Counted from the stretch's first letter, positions 1 to 12,499 are shown. The stretch: 64,000 nt of DNA from Leptodontidium sp. MPI-SDFR-AT-0119 (GCA_020726505.1 JAHLEZ010000001.1:6510001-6574000); one strand, 5' to 3'. Numbers and translations: made by a program. The notes: generated by a model not told the origin, from the sequence alone.

Positions 1-186
1 TGAGTAATATTTCCCCATTCCCAGGTTCTATCTCACGCTCCTTTCAATTCTTGACCATTTGGTCACTTCCGGGGAATTTGCATTCATTATTTACTGTTTG
101 ATCGTAATCATGTCACCACGTCTTCCTTCCAGCCCAAGTAGCTAGCTGATGTCACAACGTGCCATGAACTCCCAACTGCCAAGGAT

Positions 187-728
187 TTATGCCGATACTT
201 GAGGGTGCTGCTTCCGGATATGACGTTGGAGATTGTCCCTGGGCTTGAAGAGGTGGTCGGTTCAACAGCCATCTACTGGGCACTTGTATAACCTGGTGGT
301 ATTATGGACATCATTGATGTGGCGTCGAAGGTCCTTAGAATATTTGAAGGGTGATCTATCGCAGCCGGGGAAGCAGCACTTGTGAGTATTCGTAGGGATG
401 TGAGACCTAAATTTGTTAGTTAGAAACCAAAGTTGGAGGTTCTTCCCACCCCATACCTGAACTGGGCTTCGGTATGGAATGATACTCCGCATCGAAGACA
501 TGGTGTTGGCGACCATGAATCGAACGGATCAGGGTCTGGTGCTGCACACAGAACTCTCGACTTTTCTTCTTCGAATGCGGCTTCACGTCTAAGCGCTTCT
601 TCTAACCAGCAAGCATCATTTGTTTTGTGGCCACTCTGAGCTTCATAGCCCGTCTCGAACATAGATAGGATCTCTGTCCTCTCGACCATGTCTTGAGAGT
701 TGTTGATATATGCGATTGAAGACAACAC
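187..728 (-). pseudogene. C2H2 zinc-finger protein, truncated by an in-frame TGA
   Basis: Two reading-frame segments join across a 50-nt intron (407-456; donor GTATGG, acceptor after CTAACTAACAAATTTAG). The product has a finger CLRC...H-x5-H and a second CCFPGC...H-x4-H (CKRHINDVH-like end). A third finger begins YKCPVDGC and is cut by TGA at 262-264. The same frame then continues with LFKPRDNLQRHIRKQH and stops at TAA 187-189, so the third finger was once whole. Such fingers normally bind DNA, and a transcription factor is the likely ancestral role. No ATG is obvious at the 5' end: the open frame begins after a TAG near 740, and internal Met codons are possible starts. The TGA could come from CGA or TGG by one transition. 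A sequencing error or an unseen intron is the alternative. Confidence 0.6.
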
Positions 729-1808
729 ATAGGATGATGGCTATAGATCGCCATTTTAATGGTTTATTATCTCCAGGATTGACTCGGCGGCCTCCTCCCT
801 CGCGGCTCCTAGCATCCCACACCACGGCTCCTTGCATAACCCCTTACATTCCACACTCGCGACTCCTTGCTTTCAACATCGCAGCTTATTGGATATGTAT
901 ATGAATAGTCGAGATTGACGGCCTCTTTACAGGCAGCTGTTCAGTCAGCAGCCAAGTAGTGGTAAGACCGTGTTGTGTGAAGAGGAACAACGAACGTGAA
1001 TGTGCAGTAGTCCGAGCGATACTCCATTCACCTGTTCGGGTGCAACAGCTTGTCTCTTCGCCTGGAGCTCTATCCACTTTTCGTATGTGCAAGTCGCATA
1101 CCAGTCCCCGGCGCGGAAGAACCATGTTGGCGATGGTTGGAGGTGGGGTGTGCAATACGGGGATGTCGTCATCATTCGTGGAGAACAGAAAATGGTTTAG
1201 CGACAAGAATCGTTCTTACCAACGATTAAAAGCAAGACGCTTACGCGGCCATCCATCCGTTCTCCAACATCCAAAATGAAGAGCCTCAGGAGCATTTCGC
1301 CTGCCCTGCAGGCCAAGATTCAACAAGTCGATCAAACATTTGGTCAAGCTTTTGTTAGCACTTACATCGTTTGATGTCTACTGCCGGAACAACCAATTGG
1401 GACTTGATACATAAAATTTTGCCACCAAATTGTCGGATGCCAATGTAGCCTCTGAACCAAGGGAGAGAGCCGAACTCCTCGTATGACAATTCTTTGGTTT
1501 GAGAAAATAATGGTGAGAATCTTGTTACTGGCTCGACGAGAAGTTCATTTGGGGGAGATGGTGCATGCAGTCTATGGAACACTGGTAGGTTCGATCGGAG
1601 ATCCGGTGTACGATGATAATCAACGTCTCCAAGACATGTACTAGTATTTGAAGAAAACTGTCCAAATTCCCAAAAGCACGAGATTCTGAGGAATACCACA
1701 GCACTATTCCCTATCTCATAAACCTACACACCCGAAAAGCACTCTTCGAGATAACTTCGAGGAAAAGTCCTAGTATGGCTTAGTAGAACACACCATCAGC
1801 AGCTACAT
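729..1808. other. Intergenic stretch without a recognisable gene
   Basis: Only short overlapping reading frames are seen. A minus-strand open frame at 1355-1699 (114 codons) lacks an ATG near its start and resembles nothing I recognise. It might be a lone exon, but there is no support for that. Confidence 0.5.
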
Positions 1809-3843
1809 TCACTCCCCGAGATCTAAGGGAAGGCTCTCCCAATCTCTCCACCACTCCTTTGTCTTCGGCGGCCAAACAGCCTTAAATGCAGCCACATAGG
1901 CCTCCTCTCCGTACCAGAAGTCCTCATCGGTCGTCGCACTCGCCATTTCGCTCCATTGTTCTTCACCGTCAGCCAAGCAGACAAATCCTACCAGGTCCAG
2001 CTCGTGAACAGTAACCCCACTTGGCCCTTGACTGTCTCTTTTGCACACAAACGAGCGATTGAACCATATCAAGGTGCTCCTGAAGATGGAGTCGTTCCCT
2101 GGATCACCGGGTGACATCTGTCTGAACGGCTGAAGACGAAGATACCTAAGGGTATTTCGTCCACCACCAGCCATCACTTCGAAAATCGATCTCGCGAGCT
2201 TCTCGTCTATAGCGCCATTGCTGAACGCTTCTTGCAAATACACTAACGGGATCTTGCTCGAGTCACGTTCTTCAGCAGCGAGTTGCAGCGGGTTGGGACC
2301 ATTGCTTTCTTCGTCCCAAGACTCGCCGTCTGGCCCGACGCGGAAACCGAGTCTCAGGGCTACATGTTCGAGACGTGGGAACCTACTCAAAGCGCGGTAG
2401 ATGGCTACCTCATGCTTGTCTCCACGCGTGCGATTGATCGAGATATCGAGATGCGTGAGGTGCGGGCTGTTTGCTGCCAGTTTTTCTAAGACTGGAGCGG
2501 AAAACGTGACGAGAAGACTTTCCCGCCCATCGAGGTCGTACGGTAGACATGAGGATATTTTGAGCGCGCGGAGACCGGGACCATGTTGGCGTGTGATAAT
2601 GTCGAAGGTCGTGGGACCGATGTATCCACTGGCATCTAACCGTTCGAGAGGATTCAAACTCAAGAATAGAAGATTGATATCTGCGTGTTGCGATAATTCA
2701 GTCTCGTCGTCGTTGATGCAGAATAGGCGTAACTTTTTCAAATACTTCAGATTGCCCTGTGAAGCTATCGCAGCCAAGGCAATCCCATTACCGCGCTCCC
2801 ACGACATAACGAGGGAGCTCAAGCGGGAAAAGTCTGTATGGCGAGCCCAGTGCTCGATACCGCCTGGCACATACACTGGGAAGACTAAAGTCTGCAACTT
2901 TCCGCGCGAGGACGAGGACGAGCGAGCTGTGACGCCTTCTAGTTCTTGCGTTAAATCTGTCTGTCCGGGGAAGAAGCCTTTCCAATTTGGTCTCCCAAGT
3001 AAGACAGTCTGGTCAAGTCCCGGGTCCAGCTCCCCAGACCCCATCGTTGGAACCACGCACACGTGTGCGAGATTTGGGGCCTGTCCAGCTACCATCTGCA
3101 TGACGGCTTCTTGGATATAATTCACCCTGCCACCCGAAACCAACGGACTCGCCCGCACGGTGATACTGTACAGTGAAGAGAGCGTGCAGAGCGCATAGTC
3201 ATACGCAGAAACGGGCTTCGGCGTATCACGCACTTGAACCAGGCTGGGAAGGTAGAAATGGTGTATATGAAGCCTGATTCTCCTTTCCGCGGAAATAGAT
3301 AGTACACCTGGCGGTATGTACCCCCCCCGCCGCCCAAATTAGATCTTGAAGACCGGGAATTCCGCCTATAAAATGGGCGAGTGCATCCCAAAATTCGGAG
3401 TGAGGCTCCCGGATAGAAGATGAGTTGTACCACATATCTTCATGAGAGGGGCGGCAAAAATTACGCATCTGAAAATACTGGCGAGTATTCCACTCATCGC
3501 CTTCCTCTTCATACAGATTTTTCTTTTCCCGGCGCCGCCCTATCCTTGCTGCCATAACTTTGTCTTCCGCTGTCTCAAATTGCGAAATTTTGAGACGGCG
3601 AACGTGCCGGTGTTGCCCGCCAGCAAGAATATCGTTCCATCGCGTTAGCGTGCTCTGTAGGTACTCTGGATCTCGGATCTTGATCTCTATTTGAGAAAAT
3701 CGCTGCGATTCCGTCGCGGCATGGCAGCTTCTGCTCGCCAAGGAGAATGCTCGCAAGCTCTGTCGCGTTGCTGATTGATCGTCGAGGTATTCAGAGATGC
3801 GCTCCAAGATTAACAAAGGTAGAAGTTCTAGCGGAGACGTCAT
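1809..3843 (-). pseudogene. F-box/leucine-rich-repeat protein, frameshifted at a G8 run
   Basis: The N-terminal part (from ATG 3841-3843) starts with an F-box-like segment, LELLPLLILERISEYLDD. The C-terminal part, ending at 1809, has LRR-like periodicity (LKYLKKLRLF, LEKLAANSPHLTHLDIS). Family members recruit substrates to SCF ubiquitin ligases. The two parts lie in different frames. They meet at a run of eight C on the plus strand (3321-3328). Dropping one base gives a smooth join from LIWAAGG into YIPPGVLSISAERR, a segment that aligns well with the family's usual LIWA...PP.LL...H..CRLH pattern. No splice-site pair explains the shift. It is either a homopolymer sequencing error in an intact gene of about 677 aa, or a recent inactivating indel. 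Confidence 0.72.
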
Positions 3844-4832
3844 TTTGAGATGATATGTCTAAGCTGGTTGTGGTTGGTTGGTTGGTTGTGCTTTTACCGT
3901 GGTAGAGACTGGCGACATTTTAAAGAGGAGAGGAGACGAGAGGAGAGGGCGTCCCAAGACAAACAAACAATCCCAGCGCCGCACTTCCTTGGATTTCGCC
4001 AAGCGAGTCCTTACTCGGGGCTCAGCGGAAGGAGTCGAAGGACTAGAATTTTAATAATAAACGGAGCTTATCAATAAAATGTAAGCAAGACAATAAATTT
4101 TGGAGGGCGGATATGATATTCATCGAAGACCGCAAATTAGGTAGGCAGGAATTGAAACGATGGGAAATCCCAAGAATCTTTGCAAGTCTCATCGTGCATT
4201 TATTTGCCTTCTTCATTCACGCAGTCACTATGTCCTAAGTAACAGCCACGCTCTATGTGCCCAGAGCCTCATTTCCTAAAACTAATTTAAGAATTAATCT
4301 CTTTTAATTAAAACTACCTTAAAAAATTAGATTGACGTCTAGTATATTAAAAACCCTTAATTGCTTCGTAGTGTGTTCGGTGGCGGCACCGGTCTAGTGG
4401 TTATCGGTTTCGTCTGGCCCAGCTGGCATTTTGATGAGTGGTAGTGTACGAAGTGGTGTTTTTTAATGGAATGTGTAGATTGAAAATCGAAAGGATATTG
4501 CCAACAGAACTTACTTAAACTTACTCCATTAGCAAGATGACGGTTTTAAACATGAAATAGTTGCCCCTTCGTACTAAGGCCAATGACGTCGAGAGTTTTG
4601 CTTGGCCTTGGAGGGGAAGCACGCGAGATGCCAATGCCAATCATGTCAGGCAGAACCGAGTGACACCGTGCCACTAGGCGCATTCTGACGCGTTTATCCG
4701 ATATCCCACTTCCAGGAATCGAGATCTCATGCATTAAACGTCCCAAGACTCCAAGCCGACTCTCGATTACGACTTCACAGCACCTTTGATATTCTATCGA
4801 TAGAGGGGTCTGGTCAATCATGCTCTCCGCAG
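3844..4832. other. Intergenic region between F-box gene and XPF
   Basis: No supported gene. The interval 4260-4350 is strongly AT-rich. An overlapping minus-strand frame at 4546-4881 runs across the 5' exon of the XPF gene and is taken as a shadow. Confidence 0.5.
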
Positions 4833-7696
4833 ATGTCTTCCGGGAACGGTGATCAACAGCCAGTGAAGCTATCACTACCACTAGTATGCTCCTCCCCCCT
4901 CTATCAATAGCTCAAAGACCCCGCTGACAGGCGCAGAAATATCAGCAGGAGATATTCCAAGAGCTACGTCAGAAAGATGAGCTCGTTGTAATCGCCCGCG
5001 GCCTCGGTCTGCTGCGTCTCGTTACGAACCTCCTTCATTCCTTCGATGCCGCCGGGAATAACCTGATACTGCTCGTCGGGGCAGAGGACCGAGAGAATGG
5101 ATGGATTGGAGAAGCTCTGGCGGAGCATGCTGCCATCAGCATGGCTTCCAAGGCCAGAGGTCTCAGCGTGGTCAATACAGATGTCATGAGCGTGGGCACA
5201 AGAGAGAAGATGTACAGCCAGGGCGGCATTTTCAGTGTTACTTCCCGAATCCTCGTCGTCGACCTCCTTACCAGCTTGTTGAACCCGGAAACGATTACAG
5301 GACTGGTAGTACTCCATGCAGACAAGATAGTGGCCACATCTTTGGAAGCTTTTATCCTGCGCATATACAGGCAGCGGAACAAAGTTGGTTTCCTCAAAGC
5401 CTTCTCGGACAATCCTGAGCCATTTGCCACTGGGTTTGCACCGCTTTCTACAATGATGCGGAATCTATTTCTTCGGAACGTGTCCTTATGGCCTCGGTTC
5501 CAGGTCATTGTAGGTCAGGCACTGGAAGGCAAGAAGAAAGCAGAGGTCATTGAATTGGAAGTCCCAATGTCCGAATCTATGCGCGACATCCAGAATGCCA
5601 TCATGGAATGCGTTGAAGTGAGCATTTCGGACCTCAAAAAGAGCAACTCCGGCCTAGAGATGGAGGATTGGAATGCCGACAGCGCTCTGCATAAACAGTT
5701 TGATATGGTAGTCCGGAGGCAGCTGGATCCAGTTTGGCATCGAGTTAGTTGGAAAACTAAGCAAATCGTCAACGACTTGGGAGTTTTACGAGGCATGCTA
5801 CATACTCTGCTCACATATGATGCCGTCTCCTTCAACCGCCATCTAGACACCATTCTGGCAGCTCACTCCCCACCACCAGGATCCACCAGACAGAATCAAT
5901 CTCCATGGCTATTCCTTGATGCTGCTCATACCATATTTGACACAGCTAAGCGAAGAGTGTACACTGGCAAGGCAGCACAAGGGGCCACAGAGAACTTGGA
6001 GTCACTTCGGCCAGTTCTAGAAGAGCAACCTAAGTGGGCTGTTCTCGCTGAAGTCTTGGAAGAAATTGACCGCGACCTTTATTTCAACCCAGTTATCAGA
6101 GATGATTCCAATGGGTCGATATTGATCATGTGCAGCGACACAGCACAATGTCGTCAGCTTCGAGAATATCTCCAGAATATGCATGTTCGACCAGAAGCCA
6201 CTGGCTCCGATAACGACGAAGAATCGGATCACGAGCCATCTGCAGCATTTATGATGAGACGTAAACTGCGCGGTTACCTGAAGTGGAAAAAGGAGTTTGC
6301 AAAAGTCAGCGCCGAGCTATTCAAAGAGAATCAAAGCACTCTGAACGGGACATCGGATGCCAAAAGCTCCAGTGGTAGCTATCGCGGCAAGCCCCCGCCG
6401 AATAAGAGACGTCGAGTTCGAGGTGGCGGAAACGCTGGTTCAGCTCCTACACGAGCAGCAAATGGAAGCATCTTAGCGTCGGAGGATAAACCTCTCGAGG
6501 TCGCTACGCTGATGTCTGAGATTCAGCCAACGAAGACTGAGGCTGCTCAGAAAGAGGATATCATAGCAGATCCGTTGGATGACATGGATGATTTCTACCA
6601 ACTCTATGACACTCAAGATCTGGTTGTTATCCACGCATATGATGGAGACATGGATGAGCATGTGCTAGAAGAGGTCAAACCTCGATACATTATCATGTAT
6701 GAACCAGATACTTCATTCGTTCGACGAGTGGAAGTCTACCGATCATCTCACAACGACCGTAACGTACGAGTCTACTTCCTATATTATGGCGGCTCGGTGG
6801 AAGAACAACGCTACCTCTCGTCTGTACGACGAGAAAAAGATGCATTCACCAAACTCATCAAGGAAAAATCCAGCATGTCAGTCGTCATGACCCTCGATGC
6901 ACATGGTATCGAAGACCCAGAAGATGCTTTCCTCCGCACAATCAACACTCGAATCGCAGGTGGTGGCCGTCTAGCAGCCACCGCCCAACCGCCACGAGTC
7001 GTCGTTGACGTCCGAGAATTCCGTTCCTCCCTCCCCTCCCTTCTTCACGGCCGATCCATGATCATTGTCCCCTGCATGTTGACAGTCGGCGACTACATCC
7101 TCTCACCCAGCATCTGCATCGAGCGAAAATCCATCAAAGATCTCATCTCCTCCTTCAAAGACGGCCGTCTCTACAACCAAGCAGAGACCATGCAGATGCA
7201 CTACAAATCACCTATGCTCCTCATCGAATTCGACCAAAACAAATCCTTCACCCTCGAACCCTTCGCCGACCTGTCAGGCGCACTCAACTCCGTATCAGCC
7301 GCCAACGCCACCTCAGACCTCCAATCCAAACTCGTCCTCCTCACACTCGCCTTCCCCCGCCTGCGCATCATCTGGTCCTCCTCCCCCTACCAAACAGCCG
7401 AGATCTTCGAGTCCCTCAAAACCCAAGAGCCGGAACCGGATCCCATTGCAGCAGTCCGGATAGGGCTCGAAGGCGGCCAGAAGGCAGAGGATCAGAGCTT
7501 TAATCGTGAACCGCAGGATATGCTGCGTGTTGTGCCTGGGGTCACTGGGAAGAATATTAAGAATCTGGTGCTAGAGATGGGGAGTTTGAGGGAGGTTGCT
7601 AATGCGTCTGTGGATGAGTTGGAACCAGCTGTGGGGAGGGAGGCTGGGAGGCAGATTTATAGGTTCTTTAATAAGAGTGTGCTGGGGGATGAGTAG
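4833..7696 (+). CDS. RAD1: DNA repair endonuclease XPF/Rad1 (ERCC4 family)
   Basis: Catalytic subunit of the XPF-ERCC1 (Rad1-Rad10) structure-specific nuclease. It cuts 5' of lesions in nucleotide excision repair and acts in single-strand annealing and crosslink repair in the nucleus. A 17-codon first exon (4833-4883, MSSGNGDQQPVKLSLPL) joins over a 53-nt intron (4884-4936) to one long exon (4937-7696), giving 936 aa. The N-terminal part is the degenerate SF2 helicase-like region (YQQEIFQELR, IARGLGLLRLVTNLLHS). The nuclease motif GDYILSPSICIERKSIKDL holds the ERKxxxD signature at about residues 746-753. The C-terminus has a tandem helix-hairpin-helix (VVPGVTGKNIKNLV), used in the family to bind the ERCC1 partner. 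A lysine-rich acidic linker lies near residues 460-530. The length is typical and all key residues are present. Confidence 0.96.
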
Positions 7697-8139
7697 TCTG
7701 ATGAAAAGGCTTGGCCCTTTGTTTGGACTTGGAATTTTGAATCTACTCTCTGTAGGTAGTCCACAGGCTACACGGAGGGAGTATTAGAATGTCGTGGCAT
7801 GCTCAAGTGGTCTTCAAATGTCATGATTGGGGTATTGTGATGTCATGCAATGCCTCTGCTACTTGTAAAATCTTTATTGTCCCTGGCCGTGCTAGTGTCC
7901 TGAACTCCTGAACATCGCTCAATGTCTAATTTCTACCATTGTGAAAACTTCGCTTACTGTGGTGTGCTGGAGCACTTTCACTCTCAGTCCTTCTAAATGT
8001 CCAAGTGAAATTCCGGACATGGGAGAATTTAAATGACAGAAATGCGTCAGGTGCCTTGCAACCTCCTGTTCGAAGTTTTTGGTACGGTATTGTATGGCAG
8101 TGGATATGCCTCCACTCTCAGAGTTGTTTTTCTTCACAG
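7697..8139. other. Convergent intergenic spacer
   Basis: Lies between the 3' ends of the XPF gene and the minus-strand F-box gene. Nothing else recognised. Confidence 0.6.
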
Positions 8140-9582
8140 CTACACCCTAACATTAACCCTCTCCCTCAAAGTCTCCGATTCCACCACCCTCCTCACAAAC
8201 TCTAACCCTTCTTCATCCTCCACCATAAGCGCCTCATCCCTTATATCCAACAACTCCGCCTCAACCCTCCCCCTCTCCCTTCCCTCTAACACCATAAATC
8301 CCAACCTCAAAATCTGATTCACAGTCCTCACCCTTCCCTCCACCCCCTCTCCTTGCCCGCCATCCCCCGCATTCCTTAACGTCCAAATTAACATCTCTAC
8401 ATCCAACCTCTCTATAAGTCCACTCCACACCAATAGATGTATCGCTTGGACATTCCCTTGCGTAATTGCGGATTGGAGACCGGAGAGCGCTACTTCCCCA
8501 CTGGTGGACGAGAGCCAAGATATTCGCGCGCCGGATTTGAGGAGGTGGAAGAGGTATGCTAGGGTATTGGGTGCGAAGGGGGATGAGAGGAGAGAGTGTG
8601 GTATTTCGAGCGTGGGGGAGAATTCGTTGTAGCTGGACCAAGTTATGGTGTGCCAGGGCCAGGGACCGTCTGGTTCGGAAGTGAAGAATTGGAAGGCGGT
8701 GAAGTCGGCAGTGTGATATTCGGAGGGGGTTAGTCGTGGGGTTGAGGGTTGTGGTGGAGGCAGGGTGTCGATGGTTTCGCTGTTATTATCGATGTCGTTG
8801 GAGGGATCAGGATCAGGTTCGGGGTAATCTGAAGGCTGCGGAGTAGAGGTGATGTTTTTCTCTTTGAGGAAATCTGTAAATGGGTAAGTAAGTAAATATA
8901 ATCAATAGTATGGAGAAGGGGTAGACTTACACAGCGGTTTAAACGGTCTATCCCCCGCATACTTTTGTATCCAAACCTCCTTCGCCCTTAGCAATACCTC
9001 TAAACTCGCCCATCGACACCTCAAAACCGCGGATTGCATCTCCCCATTCTGCTCTCCTTCCTCAACTTCTTCACCACGCTCACCACGATCGTCGTGATCT
9101 TTCCCACCCACCACTTTCTCTCTCGCATAACCCCTCTCCCAACTCGGTCCAAAAATCCTCATCACAGTCCAATTAAAAACTGTCGAACTACTCAGTTTCC
9201 CCGAAATGACAGGGCTGGCCTTCGGTAAGTCCAGATTGAGACAGAATTGAAAGACCCGCTCCAGTAGCTCTGTGGGGAGCTTTTCTAGCAGAGACATCTT
9301 GCGCTTGGATTTTATCGTTTTGAGAGTCCGTTTCTTGGGATCTTTGAGTGGTTGAGTGGAATTTTGCGTAGTAGGAATTGAGGGGGCATTTTGAAGAGGC
9401 TTGGGTGGACGTCCTGGTTTGCGATTCTGGTACAATTGTGAGTTAGCATACATTTTAGAGCAAGGAAGGAGGGAGATTTTGGAGGTGGCGAGGGGCTTTA
9501 CTAATGCTTTCCTAGCCGCTACAGCAGATTTTGTTTTGTTCCGTTTGTATTTTCCGGGTATTTTAATGGGCGTGAGTTCCAT
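8140..9582 (-). CDS. F-box domain protein with C-terminal ankyrin-like part
   Basis: Exon 1 (8931-9582) and exon 2 (8140-8873) join over a 57-nt intron (8874-8930, GTAAGT...TTTACAG), giving 461 aa. A basic, low-complexity N-terminus of about 90 residues precedes an F-box-like segment, MSLLEKLPTELLERVFQFCL. This is followed by the LDLPKASPVISGKLSS stretch typical of a fungal F-box family. The C-terminal third (LAYLFHLLKSGARI, ALQSAITQGNVQAIHLLV-like) looks like two or three degenerate ankyrin repeats. The expected role is substrate recognition for an SCF ubiquitin ligase; the substrate is unknown. The ATG at 9580-9582 is the first in frame, but translation could also begin at the Met just before the F-box. 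The middle is rich in Glu and Gly. Confidence 0.8.
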
Positions 9583-9794
9583 AAAGCTTATAAACGAGTG
9601 TGTGGTTTGTGATGAGAAGTCAAGAAGTGGAAGAGTGAAAGTGATATATTAGAGAAATTATTGTTCAGCCTTGTGTTAGCCCCGTGCTAGTGCGACAGGG
9701 GTCTACTGTAGCCTTCTCAAGCCAGACGAGAGGCATCAAACCTTCTTCAAATATTGACCTAAAGCGCATCAACCTCGAAGCAAGTATTCCCACC

Positions 9795-10571
9795 ATGCAT
9801 GTACCCGCGGATGTAGTGGAAGAGATTGGAATGTTCCTCGGTCGAGATGTGCAAGCCGATCCTCTACTTCAGCAACCCAAGCCTCTTTCTCTGCAAACCC
9901 TCCCATCCGAACTCCGACAACAGATCTACAGTAACATCTTCACAAAACATAGTAGCCGCCACTTAAGCCGATTCCCCTACGAAGACTACAAACATACAGG
10001 CTGTCGATGTGGAGAAGGGCTGTCCCTGACAAACCGCTTGTTCTACGAGGAAACGCGGCTTCTGTTCTACAACCATGCAAGATTTGCTTTCAACACGCCC
10101 TTATCCTGCAGTCGATTTCTAGATGGTATCGGGCCTCACATCAAACACATCGGTGCCTTATCGATCACCTTCGAGTACTGCGAGATACACTTTCTGCGAA
10201 CCATATTCAATAAATTCCCTCTAGAGTCAATACTACATACTTTGTATTTGCAGTACACGAGTCAACATGTTCGACCTGGCCTAGGACCTATTTATCTACC
10301 ATCTGTGCAGAAAAGGGATGCAAATATAGCCTATGATATTCGTTTCAGACCAGAGATACATCCTTTGTCTAGATTGAAGCACGTTCGAGAGGTGACGGTC
10401 GAGGGAGATATCGAGAGTGAAGAGATACAGGAGGCTATTGTGAAATTGAGCTTGAAGATTGAAGATGCAGCGAGAAGGGATGGGCTCATGGCTAGGAAGA
10501 CGGAGGTTTCCGAATTCATGTATTTTAGGAAGCCCCAGATTCTTTTTAGTATAGGCATCCCAGATGAGTAA
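9795..10571 (+). CDS. 2EXR-type (F-box-like) protein
   Basis: A single exon of 258 aa from an ATG in good context (CACCATGC). The open frame extends further upstream but only to a GTG. The segment LQTLPSELRQQIYSNIF followed by LSLTNRLFYEETRLLFY is the pattern of the fungal 2EXR/F-box-like family: a helical LPxELRxxIY box, then a conserved helix ending in an extended-strand motif. Molecular function is unknown for the family. The rest is predicted globular with no membrane segment. Confidence 0.7.
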   Translation: MHVPADVVEEIGMFLGRDVQADPLLQQPKPLSLQTLPSELRQQIYSNIFTKHSSRHLSRFPYEDYKHTGCRCGEGLSLTNRLFYEETRLLFYNHARFAFNTPLSCSRFLDGIGPHIKHIGALSITFEYCEIHFLRTIFNKFPLESILHTLYLQYTSQHVRPGLGPIYLPSVQKRDANIAYDIRFRPEIHPLSRLKHVREVTVEGDIESEEIQEAIVKLSLKIEDAARRDGLMARKTEVSEFMYFRKPQILFSIGIPDE

Positions 10572-12499
10572 TAAAGTATAAGGCTTCCTCAGGGAATACA
10601 ATATGAAGATTGGTGAGGAGATTTGTCTTGGATAAGGGGAGAGACTACTAGTAGGCCCATTGGCTTGCAGTTCAACGTCCTTGAATATGTACAAAGCCCC
10701 TTGAAGGCACACTGTGAAAGCAGATAAGCGTTTGCGTATGGGCACAGTAGCTACTAGGCACCAGGATGAAGAAATCGAGTGCCATAGCTGCCAGTAGTTA
10801 CTGTTAATCACAAACCACCTGTGAGCGCGGAGTACTGTCGAGTTGGTCTGATTTTACAGCTTGAAATGTTCTGACATGCAGTACCAATCTATGACCTGAC
10901 ACGGGCTTTGAGCCACGAAAGGATACCTCGTTATACAAAAATATCTTGTAAGTTTGCCGACCAATCATTCGTAATGGCTTGCATATTCAGGCACGACTTT
11001 TGTTGACATAAATCGCAACGTTTGCATTCATCGGTCCTTCTTTTTCTCTTAGTACTCTGCTGTAGCTCTGCGAACCTACACCTATCACAAAATATCTGCA
11101 AACCAGGTAGTGATGGAGGAGGCTGAGACATACCAATCGGTTTCGCTTTTCCGATCTATTGGGTTCTCCATCAGGGCTGCTCCCGACTTTAGAACATCTT
11201 ATCGGTCGCATTCTTGACCCAGCGGATAGGTTTTCTACCTGTAGAAAGGACATCACTATCGAAGACTGGACGGAGCAGGACGGAGATGGTGCTTTGTGCA
11301 AAATCCTTGACAAGCTTGAAGGTATGCGTGCAGGACATGGAAGTGGAAGTGGAAGAGAAGCGCAAGAAGGGGACCAAGGGCCTAGGCACGCCCGCACTTT
11401 TATCATCCTTATCCTCCTCAGGCCCCGAACTAGCGTTTCCTTTTACCCTTCCTTATAACGCGGGGAATTATATTCCGAATCACCTTATTTACACATCTCT
11501 CTCTCTATCCTAGCCTCTTCACGGGCGAAACCGCGATGGGGCTATCTCGACGTGATAAAATCATTGGCCACGAAGCATCTAGGCATTCTCCATATTCCTA
11601 TCCCTATCATTCGGACGTTCGGCCCATCCTGCGAGTTCTTGCTGCATTAGAACCTTAGCCGATCAAATACTAGCACTTCATTCTGTTTTGCTGTGTAAGG
11701 GCTGGGCTGGGCTGGGCTAGAGCTGTCGTTTCTAACTAGAACTATGAGGGACTTTGGGTATTGGGCAGCGTTGGGTATGCTGATGGGTGAGTGCTCGGTG
11801 ATATTATAGGAACGGAGGGGAGTTTGCTCCGTCGAGAGATGTAACACAGAAGTTTCGATTTGTTAAAATCTTACCTATTAAGAGTCAGTCCAGTGAGCTG
11901 TTTAGTTGACGTCCACAGGCAGGCTGACAGGTGAGTGTGGGCGGGCCGCTTGGTGCTGGGCTGCAGCCCCTCTTAACCCCTGCAGAAACTCGTAGCTCCA
12001 GCGCAGAGAACAATTACGTCGCTATGAAATTCGCGACTGCCCGCAATTCACGAATCAAGGAAACCGTAGAGCAGCCAGCGATAACATATAATACAATTGC
12101 GTTTGTGCTCCCATCCTCTCCCATCCCATCGGGATAAGCAGGAATACGTATTCGACTCTTCTCTACAAAGGCAACAATCAATAAAAGCCTCACTCTACAA
12201 AGCTTTAAGCTGCCCGCCCCGCTCTGCCAACTCCAACCTCAACAACCTCCCAAAGCTGATGTGATTGCCAGTAAAGCTCTTCAGCTACCACATTAATAGC
12301 TGCAACCTCTTCGAACTCACTTCGAAACACCGATAACTTCCTCGTACCACCACCGCGAATACCCGTTGAGATCATCCGGACGACTTAACTACCTTGCCGA
12401 CCCCTCCAACCCGACCCCTCCATACTACATAAACCTACCTTCGACCACCTTCACGTGCCACGAATCTGCCAACAGTTGTTTGCTTCAACTACCAACACG
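10572..12499. other. Long 5' region of trehalose synthase gene, no certain gene
   Basis: Overlapping frames exist on both strands at 10930-11460, including a minus-strand Cys-rich stretch (FCDRCRF...CKRCDLCQQKSC) and a plus-strand acidic frame at 11159-11458. Neither has splice or family support. Several CCCCT/AGGGG pentamers occur at 11816-11981 (see regulatory entry), and the last 300 bp before the ATG are C/T-rich. Confidence 0.5.
11967..11981 (+). promoter_or_regulatory. Pair of STRE-like CCCCT boxes upstream of TPS1
   Basis: Two CCCCT pentamers (11967-11971 and 11977-11981) lie five bases apart about 520 bp before the start codon. A reverse copy, AGGGG, is at 11816-11820. CCCCT is the stress-response element bound by Msn2/4-type zinc fingers in yeasts, and trehalose synthase is a classic target. 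Function here is inferred; a pentamer occurs often by chance. Confidence 0.35.

Noticed and set aside
2401..3120. 239-codon plus-strand frame
   Set aside because: Lies wholly opposite the F-box/LRR coding sequence and has no family features; antisense shadow.
4380..4450. A-box-like GGTCTAGTGGTTATCGG suggesting a tRNA
   Set aside because: No B box (GGTTCRANNCC) within tRNA distance and no acceptor-stem pairing.
8033..8317. Ser/Leu-rich plus-strand frame
   Set aside because: Antisense to the F-box protein C-terminus, whose exon joins support the minus strand.
11159..11458. Acidic 99-codon plus-strand frame and opposing minus-strand frames
   Set aside because: Neither strand shows splice consistency or a known family; not enough to call a gene.
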